Source: JBBQXY01 sp038209195 (GTDB lineage Bacteria; Chloroflexota; Ktedonobacteria; Ktedonobacterales; Ktedonobacteraceae). From it: DNA of 22,906 nt. The stretch is taken from the NCBI GenBank assembly GCA_038209195.1, contig JBBQXY010000092.1, positions 1-22,906 of the forward strand. The letters are read 5' to 3'. Under the pieces are notes generated by a model. The model worked only from the letters and a program-made list of their open reading frames with translations, was not told where the DNA came from and ran no database searches. The position numbers and the translations under genes were made by a program. Each line of letters starts with the position of its first letter. Position 1 is the first letter of the stretch. Shown in pieces: positions 1-6,870 of this stretch.

Positions 1-50
1 CTGGCGGCGGCAAAACCCTGCACCCACTCTGCATTTATATCCATCTCGTG

Positions 51-1241
51 CTAGCAATGAAATGCGGTAAGTGTTTGGGAAGTATTGTTGTTCTGAGTGA
101 ACCCTACTGCCCAAACGCTACGTATGGCTGGCACACGCGCTACTGACATCAGATCATTGGCAAGCGAACCAGGATTGGGACTATTGATTACACTCCAGAA
201 GGTACCGTTCCAGTGCTCGATTAAGGTATAGTAAGGACCCATCGAATCGATGCTGCTGCGATAATCTCCCACAGACCAGATGTTGTTTGTGGAGATCACG
301 GCTATGCCGTTCAAAATGTCCGAGGTTCCTTGTTGTGGGCTGGTCGTCATGCTCCAATTGGAGCCATTCCAATGTTCAATAAGCGGAGCGAACGTAGCTG
401 AAGGACCAACACTATTCGAGTCCTCTCCTACAGCCCAGATATTGGTAGCGGAGACAGCGGAAACGCTGTTCAACATGTTGGTTGTCTGGCCGGGACCAGA
501 GCTAGCGACGATACTCCAACTGCTGCCGTTCCAGTGCTCGATGAGGGTCTGAATACCGTTAGTCCCGGCCCCTGAGCCTACGGCCCACACGTTGTTTGAA
601 GCAACGGCAGTTACACCAGTCAATTGCCCACCTTGTGGACTGGGACTGGATATGATGCTCCAGCTTATGCCATTCCAGTGTTCAACGAGCGTTTGATAGC
701 CCTTTGTGGCGGAGTAATTTCCCACAGCCCAGATGTCAGTTGCCGAGATAGCTGAAATAGTGGCAAGGCCATTAAACACCGATGCGATATTAGGGCTAGA
801 TACGACGTTCCAGCTTATACCATCCCAGTGTTCGACAAGCGTTTGCTGAAAATTAGCGGCATTGTAGTAGCTGCCAACTGCCCAGATGTTGTTGGCATTG
901 ATGGCAATAACTCCGGAGAGCGAGTCGGAAAGGCTGCCCTTGACGTTGGGACTGGTGAGCACTTTCCATTGGGTACCATCCCAATGTTCCACGAGCGTGA
1001 GGCCACCGTTGCCATTGCCCGTTGTTCCAACCGCCCAGACATTGTTGTTCGAGATGGCGGCCACTCCATTGAGGAAGTTGGTGCTCGTACCAACGTTCGG
1101 ACTGGAGATGGTTCGCCAGGAACCACACGCGAAGCGTATCCGCTGCGGATTCGCGGCGAGTACTGCTGAACCTCCTTCTAAGAGGGCTACTAGCACCACA
1201 ACGAAGATGCAAAGTAGATTGCAATTACGCAGAAACTTCAC
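51..1241 (-). CDS. secreted seven-repeat beta-propeller-like protein
   Basis: Predicted exported protein of 396 residues whose ligand or activity is unknown. A hydrophobic signal peptide (residues 1 to about 30, ending VLA-A) is followed by seven imperfect repeats of about 45-55 residues. Each has an N-x-WAVG core and, except the last, an EHWNG-x-W segment followed by an SPN/SPG loop. The N-terminal piece CGSWRTISSPN looks like the missing outer strand of the seventh repeat, which ends abruptly at TLTAFHC. This suggests ring closure of a seven-bladed propeller, with one Cys at each junction partner. I chose a GTG start at 1241 because a strong GGGGAGG lies 8 nt upstream. An ATG at 1265 in the same frame lacks such a site and falls in a palindrome. 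No enzymatic motif is visible. Repeat proteins of this kind are common in Ktedonobacteria (family knowledge); an extracellular binding role is inference. Confidence 0.75.
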   Translation of the reverse strand: MKFLRNCNLLCIFVVVLVALLEGGSAVLAANPQRIRFACGSWRTISSPNVGTSTNFLNGVAAISNNNVWAVGTTGNGNGGLTLVEHWDGTQWKVLTSPNVKGSLSDSLSGVIAINANNIWAVGSYYNAANFQQTLVEHWDGISWNVVSSPNIASVFNGLATISAISATDIWAVGNYSATKGYQTLVEHWNGISWSIISSPSPQGGQLTGVTAVASNNVWAVGSGAGTNGIQTLIEHWNGSSWSIVASSGPGQTTNMLNSVSAVSATNIWAVGEDSNSVGPSATFAPLIEHWNGSNWSMTTSPQQGTSDILNGIAVISTNNIWSVGDYRSSIDSMGPYYTLIEHWNGTFWSVINSPNPGSLANDLMSVARVPAIRSVWAVGFTQNNNTSQTLTAFHC

Positions 1242-1261
1242 AAGGCCTTCCTCCCCATTAT

Positions 1262-1287
1262 TCATAAATATGGATCCATATTTATGA
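1262..1287. promoter_or_regulatory. 26-bp perfect palindrome before the propeller gene
   Basis: A perfect palindrome centred on GGATCC, with arms of 13 nt (TCATAAATATGGA and its complement), ends about 6 nt upstream of the ribosome binding site of the propeller gene. A TATAAT box on the minus strand at 1315-1310 would place it in the 5' leader, where it could be an operator or form a hairpin next to the ribosome binding site. No convincing -35 box goes with that TATAAT. Confidence 0.5.
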
Positions 1288-1336
1288 TAAAATAAGTTGA
1301 TCTACTGTCATTATAGCCGATCAATGGTAATATCCG

Positions 1337-2065
1337 CTATATACTTGGGATAGCAGTTTCTTGAGCATTCACACTTCCCACATAGGCACACTCACTGTAA
1401 AGAAAACATGCGTTACACGTGGGCCGTTGCGCATGGCAGATTTGTCGTCCATGCCGGATCAGATTGACGTGCAGCGCATAGACCCATTCGGCAGGTACAA
1501 CCTTCGTGAAAAGCTCATGTGCCTTATCAGCGGAGACGTTCGCTCCAATCAGACCGAGCCGTTTACTAACGCGGTGAACATGCGTATCAATAGGGAAGGC
1601 AGGTCGATCAAGGTGAAACATCAGGACACACGCCGCCGTCTTAGGTCCAACTCCCGGAAGTTGACGAAGATAGTGTCCGGCTTCCTCAGTTGTACGCCTG
1701 GCGAGTTCATCATACAGATAGTGCGCGAGCGTTTTTGCTTCTCCCTGTGCTTGTTGCTGCTCTGTGAGCGTATGTAAGACGTCCTGAATACGAACTGATT
1801 TAATAGTAGCCAATCCGCCACTTTTGATTGCCTCGGCAATTTTATCGGTCGCTGTATCCCGCACATCTTCCCATGTTGGAAACGCCGTAACCAACTGCTG
1901 GTAGGCACGTCCTGAATTAATGTCTGAGGTATGCTGTGAGAGAATGGTCGCGATTAATCCTCCGAGTGGATCATGGTCAGGTTCGTTCTGTGGTTCACCA
2001 TAGGCAGCAATAAGTTTTTCATACACCCGCCCTAAGTGCATCGTTGGTATCACGGATAATGGCAT
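1337..2065 (-). CDS. nth: endonuclease III (DNA glycosylase/AP lyase)
   Basis: Base-excision repair enzyme that removes oxidised pyrimidines and cleaves the abasic site by beta-elimination. The helix-hairpin-helix is LPGVGPKTA with the catalytic lysine at K142. The catalytic aspartate is D160 in PIDTHVHR, the 18-residue spacing expected for the family. A C-terminal iron-sulfur motif C210-x6-C217-x2-C220-x5-C226 is complete. The length of 242 residues is slightly more than the roughly 210 of the E. coli enzyme. The ATG at 2065 has an AGGA about 8 nt upstream. It is followed on the same strand by the propeller gene after about 95 nt, with no functional link evident. The assignment is secure; the N-terminal residues before the first helix are less conserved. 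Confidence 0.95.
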   Translation of the reverse strand: MPLSVIPTMHLGRVYEKLIAAYGEPQNEPDHDPLGGLIATILSQHTSDINSGRAYQQLVTAFPTWEDVRDTATDKIAEAIKSGGLATIKSVRIQDVLHTLTEQQQAQGEAKTLAHYLYDELARRTTEEAGHYLRQLPGVGPKTAACVLMFHLDRPAFPIDTHVHRVSKRLGLIGANVSADKAHELFTKVVPAEWVYALHVNLIRHGRQICHAQRPTCNACFLYSECAYVGSVNAQETAIPSI

Positions 2066-2086
2066 TTCTTTTTTCCTAGCAAATGG

Positions 2087-2308
2087 CTCACCGTTCGCTT
2101 AAATTTTTGGCCATAAAATGAATTTCTCGCCTACTTTTGTCCATAATAAGGGTGTAGAGTGGTGTTTATTCCCCACTTGGTAATAATGCTTGAGATTAAA
2201 AGCAAGCTTCTTTGCCAAATGTGGATCGATTGTCATTCAAATGGTCAAAAATCGGGTGATTGAGAAGGCCATTCTCAAAAACCGCCTGAAATTTAAGCGA
2301 ACGGTGAG
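2087..2308. mobile_element. 222-bp inverted-repeat element (MITE-like or IS remnant)
   Basis: Two perfect 20-bp inverted repeats (2087-2106, beginning CTCACCGTTCGC, and 2289-2308, its complement) bound about 180 bp of AT-rich DNA. It sits in the 380-nt space between the endonuclease III gene and the antitoxin gene. I see no transposase. A possible 74-residue frame starting at 2190 crosses the right repeat and does not resemble anything. No clear target-site duplication flanks it, so a decayed element is possible. Confidence 0.45.
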
Positions 2309-2332
2309 TAACAACTACGAAATTTTTGATAC

Positions 2333-2398
2333 GGATCAAGTAGCCTCCATATCAGGGAAGCAGACAAATGTTTCCCAGATATGGAGGCTACTTGATCC
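2333..2398. repeat. long hairpin, 21-bp perfect stem
   Basis: Arms 2333-2353 and 2378-2398 (GGATCAAGTAGCCTCCATATC type) are perfectly complementary over 21 bp. After one mismatch a further 5-bp stem GGGAA/TTCCC narrows the loop to about 12 nt. It lies downstream of the antitoxin gene on the minus strand (about 50 nt past its stop). It could end that transcript, although no T-tract follows. A transposon-end hairpin is the alternative. Confidence 0.55.
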
Positions 2399-2448
2399 AC
2401 TTTATCATACCTAGCTACAATCACTTTGCACGATAAGCCTAGAAAGGC

Positions 2449-2751
2449 TTAAAGTTTTTGTGGAGCCAACCGATAGCCCATAGAGTGCAGAATAGCATTC
2501 ACGCTCTCAAATTTCGGGTGACCGTCCTCCGAGAGTGCTTTTTGCACTCCCTTACGACTTAGACCAGTAGTTTCTGCTATCCAGCTTACGCCCTTGACAC
2601 GACTAATAACTCGTAAGGAAGAAAGCAGTGTAGCAGTATCTGCGTCTTGAGCAAATTCTTCAAAAAGTTCGGTGATGTAATCATCAACCTCATCAGGACG
2701 GTCACGGAGGTATTCCTCCGTAATATCATCAATGGTTCTATAGTCTCTCAT
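2449..2751 (-). CDS. HigA-like antitoxin (XRE-type HTH)
   Basis: A 100-residue DNA-binding protein of the addiction-module antidote family (the HigA-like family paired with RelE/HigB-type killer proteins). The C-terminal half carries the helix-turn-helix, about residues 50-95: SRVKGVSWIAETTGLSRKG followed by ALSEDGHPKFESVNAILHSMGY. The LSEDG-x-P-F block is characteristic of the family. The acidic N-terminal half (DDITEEYLRDRPDEVDDYI) would contact the toxin. The start at 2751 has only a weak AGAG site. Its partner toxin lies upstream on the same strand but is frameshifted. The usual near-contact of the two genes is broken by about 230 nt that include a small fold-back repeat. The antitoxin itself looks intact and may now be an orphan autorepressor. 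Confidence 0.82.
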   Translation of the reverse strand: MRDYRTIDDITEEYLRDRPDEVDDYITELFEEFAQDADTATLLSSLRVISRVKGVSWIAETTGLSRKGVQKALSEDGHPKFESVNAILHSMGYRLAPQKL

Positions 2752-2770
2752 ATTTTCTCTACTATCCCGA

Positions 2771-2863
2771 ATGTAGCTTATCCCAATGAAGAGGGAACTC
2801 AGGAACTCGATAAATTGACGAGTTCAAGCTCACGTTTTTATTCTTCAATGAGATAAGCTACAT
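2771..2863. repeat. 93-bp fold-back element between toxin and antitoxin
   Basis: Terminal arms starting ATGTAGCTTATC at 2771 and ending with its exact complement at 2863 continue inward with scattered mismatches for about 22 bp. An inner stem GAACTCG/CGAGTTC surrounds the centre. The element occupies most of the unusually long toxin-antitoxin spacer. It could be a tiny non-autonomous insertion or a transcript hairpin that reduces readthrough from toxin to antitoxin. No target duplication is clear. Confidence 0.45.
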
Positions 2864-2980
2864 TTTGATAAGTAGTCAGTCGAAAGATGATAAGAAGAGC
2901 TGATGGAGGAGGTTTAGTCGTGTTCATTAGTGAACTCCTTTCTTGGCAACCAGACACAGAGACATTTTGCCGAGTCTACT

Positions 2981-3327
2981 TTATAATAGTTTCTCACGAT
3001 TTTTATACTCTTTCCAGTAGTCTTTTGCCCGTTGAATGTCATTTTTCTGACTATCTTTATCACCGCCAAGCAGGACAACTATTTTATTCCCGTGTTCCCC
3101 AAGATAAATTCTATAACCGGGGCCGAAAAAAACCGCAATTCGCTTACTCCTTCTCCAAGTAGCTTGCGGTCCCCATATATGCCTTGCTTCAGTTTTTGCA
3201 AACGCCTCAATATGTAGCCACGTCCCTTGGAATCTCGTAAATCGTAAAGCCACTCAACGAATGGTTCTCTATCTTTACCATCTATATAGTAAAAGATAAC
3301 CTCTCTAGGGGTTGCTATATCTGTCAA
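2981..3327 (-). pseudogene. RelE/HigB-like addiction-module toxin, frameshifted
   Basis: Two overlapping frames together give one complete killer protein of about 115 residues. The first runs from a TTG start at 3327 (AGGAG 8 nt upstream) through IDGKDREPFVEWLYDL and GVSELR-FF. The second supplies FGPGYRIYLGEHGNKIVVLL and DIQRAKDYWKEY to the stop at 2981. The frames join at a run of seven T (coding strand; A3126-A3132). Adding one T gives SELR-FFF-GPGYR, the spacing the family has between its conserved SELR and GPGYR blocks. The family is a ribosome-associated mRNA interferase of the Gp49/HigB type. The break could be a true mutation, a homopolymer sequencing error, phase variation, or slippage that restores the frame. 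The product is toxic only if the frame is restored. Confidence 0.75.
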
Positions 3328-3343
3328 ACTACACTCTCCTATT

Positions 3344-3411
3344 GTTATACCATAGCGAACTGTAGTACGCACCCTCTTTAGAATTATACCATAGCGAACT
3401 GTAGTACGCAA
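3344..3411 (-). promoter_or_regulatory. duplicated 27-bp promoter/operator of the toxin-antitoxin genes
   Basis: An identical 27-bp sequence occurs at 3345-3371 and 3384-3410, 39 bp apart. Each copy holds a promoter reading toward the toxin. The distal one is TTGCGT (3411-3406), 17 bp, TATAAT (3388-3383). The proximal one is GTGCGT, 17 bp, TATAAC (3349-3344). The repeat is an imperfect palindrome (TAC-N-A-N-AG ... CT-N-T-N-GTA). It is therefore a plausible double operator for repression by the antitoxin, as is typical of these modules. Confidence 0.6.
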
Positions 3412-3560
3412 TCTCCTAAGAATGGGGAAAATGATCTTTGTTCATTTGAGACTTTTGGTGATATAGCTTTAGAGCATTAATGCTATTACTGATGATTGCA
3501 AAAGCTAACTTATTACGCTACACCTTGCGCCTACCAATATTGTTAGCGGAAAACTACCCC

Positions 3561-3589
3561 TTGTGATGTTGGGGATAATATATTATAAT
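3561..3589 (+). promoter_or_regulatory. sigma-70-type promoter, no ORF behind it
   Basis: TTGTGA (3561-3566), a 17-bp spacer and a perfect TATAAT (3584-3589) form a strong-looking promoter on the plus strand. Transcription would start near 3596 and reach a terminator at 3764. Only a 16-codon frame (from 3601, with a poor ribosome binding site) lies between. Confidence 0.5.
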
Positions 3590-3595
3590 ACGATC

Positions 3596-3764
3596 AAGAA
3601 GATGATGGGTTGCAGTTTGCCGATAGGAATTGATACAAACTTATCTTCATGAGAAGTCATTCGGATGATGAAGGTCTGGCCTTTTCATACCGTTCCCGTT
3701 AGGGCTTGTTGACATCACAAAATAAGAACACCTCACCCTATAAATCAAAGTGAGGTGTTTTTTT
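3596..3764 (+). ncRNA. candidate small RNA of about 170 nt
   Basis: The interval between a good promoter (3561-3589) and a strong intrinsic terminator (stem 3727-3759, T-tract to 3764) contains no credible protein gene. It has a local CTTC-ATGA-GAAG hairpin near 3645. The 460-nt gap it sits in (3412-3872) is otherwise empty. It could be an independent small RNA or a short decayed gene. No known RNA family was recognised, so this rests only on the promoter-terminator pairing. Confidence 0.35.
3727..3764 (+). terminator. intrinsic terminator
   Basis: A perfect 10-bp stem (AACACCTCAC at 3727-3736 with its complement at 3750-3759) has a 13-nt loop and runs into eight T (3757-3764). No plus-strand protein gene ends nearby, which is why a small RNA is proposed upstream. 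On the minus strand a weaker T-rich tail is present too. Confidence 0.8.
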
Positions 3765-3872
3765 ATTATCGTAAATGGAATGTACTACTATTAACTAAAG
3801 AGTTTACAAGTAACCTCATAGATTAGACTTCCGTTAGCAAAAAAGTCTCAAAAGATAAAGGAGTTTACAACG

Positions 3873-4937
3873 ATGATTGATCTACGCAGCGATACCGTGA
3901 CATTACCTTCGCCCGCTATGCGCGAGGCGATGTATCGCGCCGAGGTTGGTGATGATGTATATAAAGAAGATCCCACTGTCAACCGCTTGCAGGAGTTAGC
4001 GGCACAGATGACGGGAAAGGAGGCGGCGCTGTTCGTTCCCAGCGGCACAATGGGCAATGCCGTCTCAGTGCTGGCACACGCGGGTCGCGGAGAGGCAGTC
4101 ATGGTGGGCAACCAGTCGCATATTTACCGTTATGAGGCAGGGGGAGCATCCACCCTAGGCGGCTCACCGATGTATGTCATCCCCACTGACGCGAACGGGA
4201 TGCTCGATCTGTACCAGATCGAGGTGGGAATTTCCGATGGGAGCGATGAACATTCTGCCCTCACGGCATTGCTCTGTATCGAAAATACCCATAATCGTTG
4301 TGGGGGAGCCGTTTTGAACATGGAGCAACTGGCAGCGTTGAGCAGCCTGGCGCACGCACATGCGATGAAAGTTCATATGGATGGTGCGCGAATCTTTAAC
4401 GCAGCAGTCGCGCTTGGCTTACCAGTCAGTATGCTGGCAGGCACTGTCGATTCCATGATGTTCTGCCTCTCCAAGGGGTTAAGTGCTCCTGTCGGTTCAA
4501 TCGTAGTGGGCAATCGAGCGTTTATTGGGAAAGCTCACCGGATGCGTAAATTGCTCGGTGGGGGTATGCGCCAGGCGGGAATACTGGCTGCCGCTGGGAT
4601 CGTTGCGCTGGAACAGATGGTAGATCGATTGGCAGAAGATCACGAGAATAGTAAGAAGCTGGCCTATGGATTGGCGGATTTCCCGCAGATTGAGATCGAC
4701 GTGAACCGCGTCGTGACCGATATTGTAAACTTCGCGGTACTCGATACCCAGCAACAACGCTTGAATGATGCAGAGACACAGCGTTTCCTGACGAAGGCAC
4801 AGGAACACGGTGTTTTGATGGGTACAATGGGCGAAGGCACGATTCGGGCTGTAACCCATTATGGCATCGTTGGAGAAGACATTACGGCAGCACTTAATGG
4901 CATTCGACGGGCGTTAATCGAAATGCAGTTAGCCTGA
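3873..4937 (+). CDS. ltaE: low-specificity L-threonine aldolase
   Basis: PLP enzyme of the beta-eliminating lyase family that splits L-threonine/L-allo-threonine into glycine and acetaldehyde. The 354 residues begin with the family signature IDLRSDTVTLP-P-AMREAM and continue with GDDVYKEDPTVN. The PLP-binding region includes FVPSGTMGN and VHMDGARIFNAAVALG. The Schiff-base lysine is K201 in CLSKGLSAPVGS. The C-terminal GTIRAVTHYGI matches the family's final domain. The ATG at 3873 has AAAGGAG 9 nt upstream. A hairpin (4956-4993) follows the gene. It appears monocistronic, so it probably supplies glycine or handles excess threonine independently of its neighbours. The family assignment is secure; stereospecificity cannot be read from the sequence. 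Confidence 0.93.
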   Translation: MIDLRSDTVTLPSPAMREAMYRAEVGDDVYKEDPTVNRLQELAAQMTGKEAALFVPSGTMGNAVSVLAHAGRGEAVMVGNQSHIYRYEAGGASTLGGSPMYVIPTDANGMLDLYQIEVGISDGSDEHSALTALLCIENTHNRCGGAVLNMEQLAALSSLAHAHAMKVHMDGARIFNAAVALGLPVSMLAGTVDSMMFCLSKGLSAPVGSIVVGNRAFIGKAHRMRKLLGGGMRQAGILAAAGIVALEQMVDRLAEDHENSKKLAYGLADFPQIEIDVNRVVTDIVNFAVLDTQQQRLNDAETQRFLTKAQEHGVLMGTMGEGTIRAVTHYGIVGEDITAALNGIRRALIEMQLA

Positions 4938-4955
4938 TTCGATAGTGCTTATTAC

Positions 4956-4993
4956 TTTTGGCACGGTTTTGCTCGCACAACACCGTGCCAAAA
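4956..4993. terminator. hairpin after threonine aldolase
   Basis: A 12-bp perfect stem (TTTTGGCACGGT at 4956-4967 with its complement at 4982-4993) and a 14-nt loop lie just past the stop codon. The U-tract expected of a classical intrinsic terminator is missing on the plus strand, so this may stabilise the 3' end rather than terminate efficiently. Confidence 0.55.
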
Positions 4994-5087
4994 CTATGTC
5001 TTCCGGCAGGTACTTTCTACACAAGAATAGCATATAATGCAGGCATAGAAGGAAATATTAACTTCGCGATAGAGGAGAAAGAGAATA

Positions 5088-5675
5088 ATGTATCGACAAC
5101 GTTCAGCACGCGGCCTGATTGGCGGTATCAGCGGTGGCATTTTCATGATTGGCCTCGCGATAGCCTTTTTCTCAGGGCACTTTTTACCGGTATTATTCGT
5201 CACTTTGGCATTTACGTCACTGTTAGGCTCGGTTAGTTCTTTGCGGCCTAATGGGATTTATGGAGGGCTGTATAGTTTTGTCTGGCTTCTGGGGCTAGCC
5301 TTCTGTTTTGTCTTTGGCTTCTGGCCCTGGATATTGGTGATTGTGGGTCTTTCGGCTATCCTGGGTGCTATGCGCGGAACGATCATGGCCGCAATACTGG
5401 GAATGGGCTTTCTAGGGGCCAACAGCATGACCAATCAGCCGCCCCCGTATCAACCTTATCAGCCAACACCTCCCTATCAGGAGCAACCTGGCTACCAACA
5501 GTACCAGCAAGGTTATCAGCCTCCTGCGCAACCACAGGAAACTTATCAAGAAGGTGGGCAACCACATCAGTATCCACCACCATCGCAACAACCACAACAA
5601 CCACCGATGCAGCCGCAATATGATCAGCCACAGGCGCAATATCCACACCAGCAAATGCCACCACAGCAACAATAA
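5088..5675 (+). CDS. membrane protein with Pro/Gln/Tyr-rich tail
   Basis: A 195-residue protein of unknown function. Residues 1 to about 112 are strongly hydrophobic and form roughly four membrane spans: GGISGGIFMIGLAIAFF, PVLFVTLAFTSLLGSV, LYSFVWLLGLAFCFVFGF, and WILVIVGLSAILGAMRG onward. Residues from about 115 to the end are a low-complexity tail of Q, P and Y (YQPYQP, GYQQYQQGYQPP, QQPQQPPMQP) that is probably disordered. It may mediate clustering or surface contacts. The ATG at 5088 has GAGGAG about 10 nt upstream. The gene ends exactly where a giant hairpin begins: the last base of the stop codon is in its stem. It is not linked in operon to the aldolase (150-nt gap with hairpin). I do not recognise a named family for the membrane part. 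Confidence 0.75.
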   Translation: MYRQRSARGLIGGISGGIFMIGLAIAFFSGHFLPVLFVTLAFTSLLGSVSSLRPNGIYGGLYSFVWLLGLAFCFVFGFWPWILVIVGLSAILGAMRGTIMAAILGMGFLGANSMTNQPPPYQPYQPTPPYQEQPGYQQYQQGYQPPAQPQETYQEGGQPHQYPPPSQQPQQPPMQPQYDQPQAQYPHQQMPPQQQ

Positions 5676-5747
5676 TGGTGAGACAAGCAACGGCGCGAGT
5701 TACCATAACATATGTTATGTAACTCGCGCCGTTGCTTGTCTCACCAT
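5675..5747. terminator. very long bidirectional hairpin between convergent genes
   Basis: Arms 5675-5702 and 5720-5747 are perfectly complementary over 28 bp. After a single bulged C (5703) the stem continues for 8 more base pairs through CATAACAT/ATGTTATG, giving about 36 bp. It separates the convergent membrane-protein gene and ABC ATPase gene, ending 14 nt before the ATPase stop. Its position suggests a shared transcription stop, although no long T-tracts flank it. Confidence 0.65.
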
Positions 5748-5760
5748 GAGATCGTCTTCT

Positions 5761-6870
5761 TTAGAAGAGGGCTTTGCCGGAGTCCGTGTCAAACAGATGA
5801 ATATGCGTGTTATCGACATGTAGGCGAATCTTGCCGCCTGAATGCGCAGCGGAGCGCGGATTGAGACGTGCTACTATCTGCTTCCCACTGGCGGTCATAT
5901 AGACCAACAACTCACTGCCCAGATTTTCGACAACATCGACAGGGGCTTCAATTGCAGAAACACCTTGCTCTTCCACTGGAAGCAGCGCGATATCTTCCAA
6001 GTGCTCTGGTCGAATACCAAAGGTGAGATTTTTACCAGCAGCAGCTTTTGATTGTTCAATATAGAGCGGTGGCACCACTACCTGACCGATGTTTTCCATG
6101 ACAATTCTTGTGCTTTCACCGTCGCTCACCACTTTAGCATTGGGGAAGAGGTTCATGGACGGAGAGCCAATGAACGCAGCCACGAAGAGGTTTGATGGAT
6201 GATCGTAGAGTTCTTGCGGCGCACCAAGCTGCTGAATGATACCAGCATTGAGCACGGCAATACGGCTACCCATCGTCATCGCTTCGGTCTGGTCGTGGGT
6301 CACATAGATTACTGTTGTCTGAATGCGCTGGTGCAGTTTGGTGATATTCGCGCGCGTTTCAACACGCAGTTTTGCATCCAGGTTCGAGAGTGGCTCGTCC
6401 ATCAAGAAAACTTGCGGCTCACGCACAATGGCACGACCGAGCGCGACACGCTGGCGTTGACCACCGGATAGCTCTTTCGGTTTGCGTTTGAGCAACTGGT
6501 CAAGGTTGAGCAGCTCGCCGGCTTCCTCTACGCGTTTTTTGATCTGCTCTTTGGGAACGTGACGGAGTTTGAGGCTAAACGCCATGTTGTCATAGACACT
6601 CATGTGAGGGTACAGTGCATAGTTTTGGAAAACCATGGCGATGTCACGATCCTTGGGTGGGACGTTGTTGACAATTCTGTCGTTGATGGAGATGGTGCCT
6701 TCGGTGAGTTCTTCCAAGCCGGCAATCATACGTAGACAAGTACTTTTGCCACAACCGGAGGGGCCGACCAATACGAGGAACTCTTTGTCCTTGATATCGA
6801 GGTTGATGTCATGGACAATTTCAACTTTGTTGAACCGCTTGTAGACATGGTCGAATTGAACACGAGCCAT
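5761..6870 (-). CDS. ABC transporter ATPase, MalK/UgpC (sugar) family
   Basis: Cytoplasmic ATP-hydrolysing subunit of a carbohydrate-type importer, 369 residues. Walker A is GPSGCGKST (36-44), the Q-loop Gln is Q82 in VFQNYALYPHM, the signature LSGGQRQRV starts at L134, Walker B is VFLMDEP (154-160), and the switch histidine is H192. The C-terminal third is a regulatory TOBE/OB region typical of MalK, UgpC and MsmK (PNAKVV onward, FGIRPEHL, VDVVENLGSELLVY). The ATG at 6870 was chosen because AAAGGAG lies 8 nt upstream. A further upstream ATG at 6906 lacks support. No permease or binding protein gene is nearby, as for the shared MsmK-type ATPases that energise several sugar importers; serving several systems is inference. 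Transcription is probably from the promoter at 7062-7090. Confidence 0.93.
   Translation of the reverse strand: MARVQFDHVYKRFNKVEIVHDINLDIKDKEFLVLVGPSGCGKSTCLRMIAGLEELTEGTISINDRIVNNVPPKDRDIAMVFQNYALYPHMSVYDNMAFSLKLRHVPKEQIKKRVEEAGELLNLDQLLKRKPKELSGGQRQRVALGRAIVREPQVFLMDEPLSNLDAKLRVETRANITKLHQRIQTTVIYVTHDQTEAMTMGSRIAVLNAGIIQQLGAPQELYDHPSNLFVAAFIGSPSMNLFPNAKVVSDGESTRIVMENIGQVVVPPLYIEQSKAAAGKNLTFGIRPEHLEDIALLPVEEQGVSAIEAPVDVVENLGSELLVYMTASGKQIVARLNPRSAAHSGGKIRLHVDNTHIHLFDTDSGKALF

Noticed and set aside
2190..2414. 74-residue plus-strand frame
   Set aside because: It crosses the right inverted repeat of the 222-bp element and the long hairpin, has no good ribosome binding site and resembles no known protein.
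5383..5706. Minus-strand frames opposite the Pro/Gln-rich tail
   Set aside because: They are compositional shadows of the CAR/CCA codons of the real gene (poly-V/L translations).
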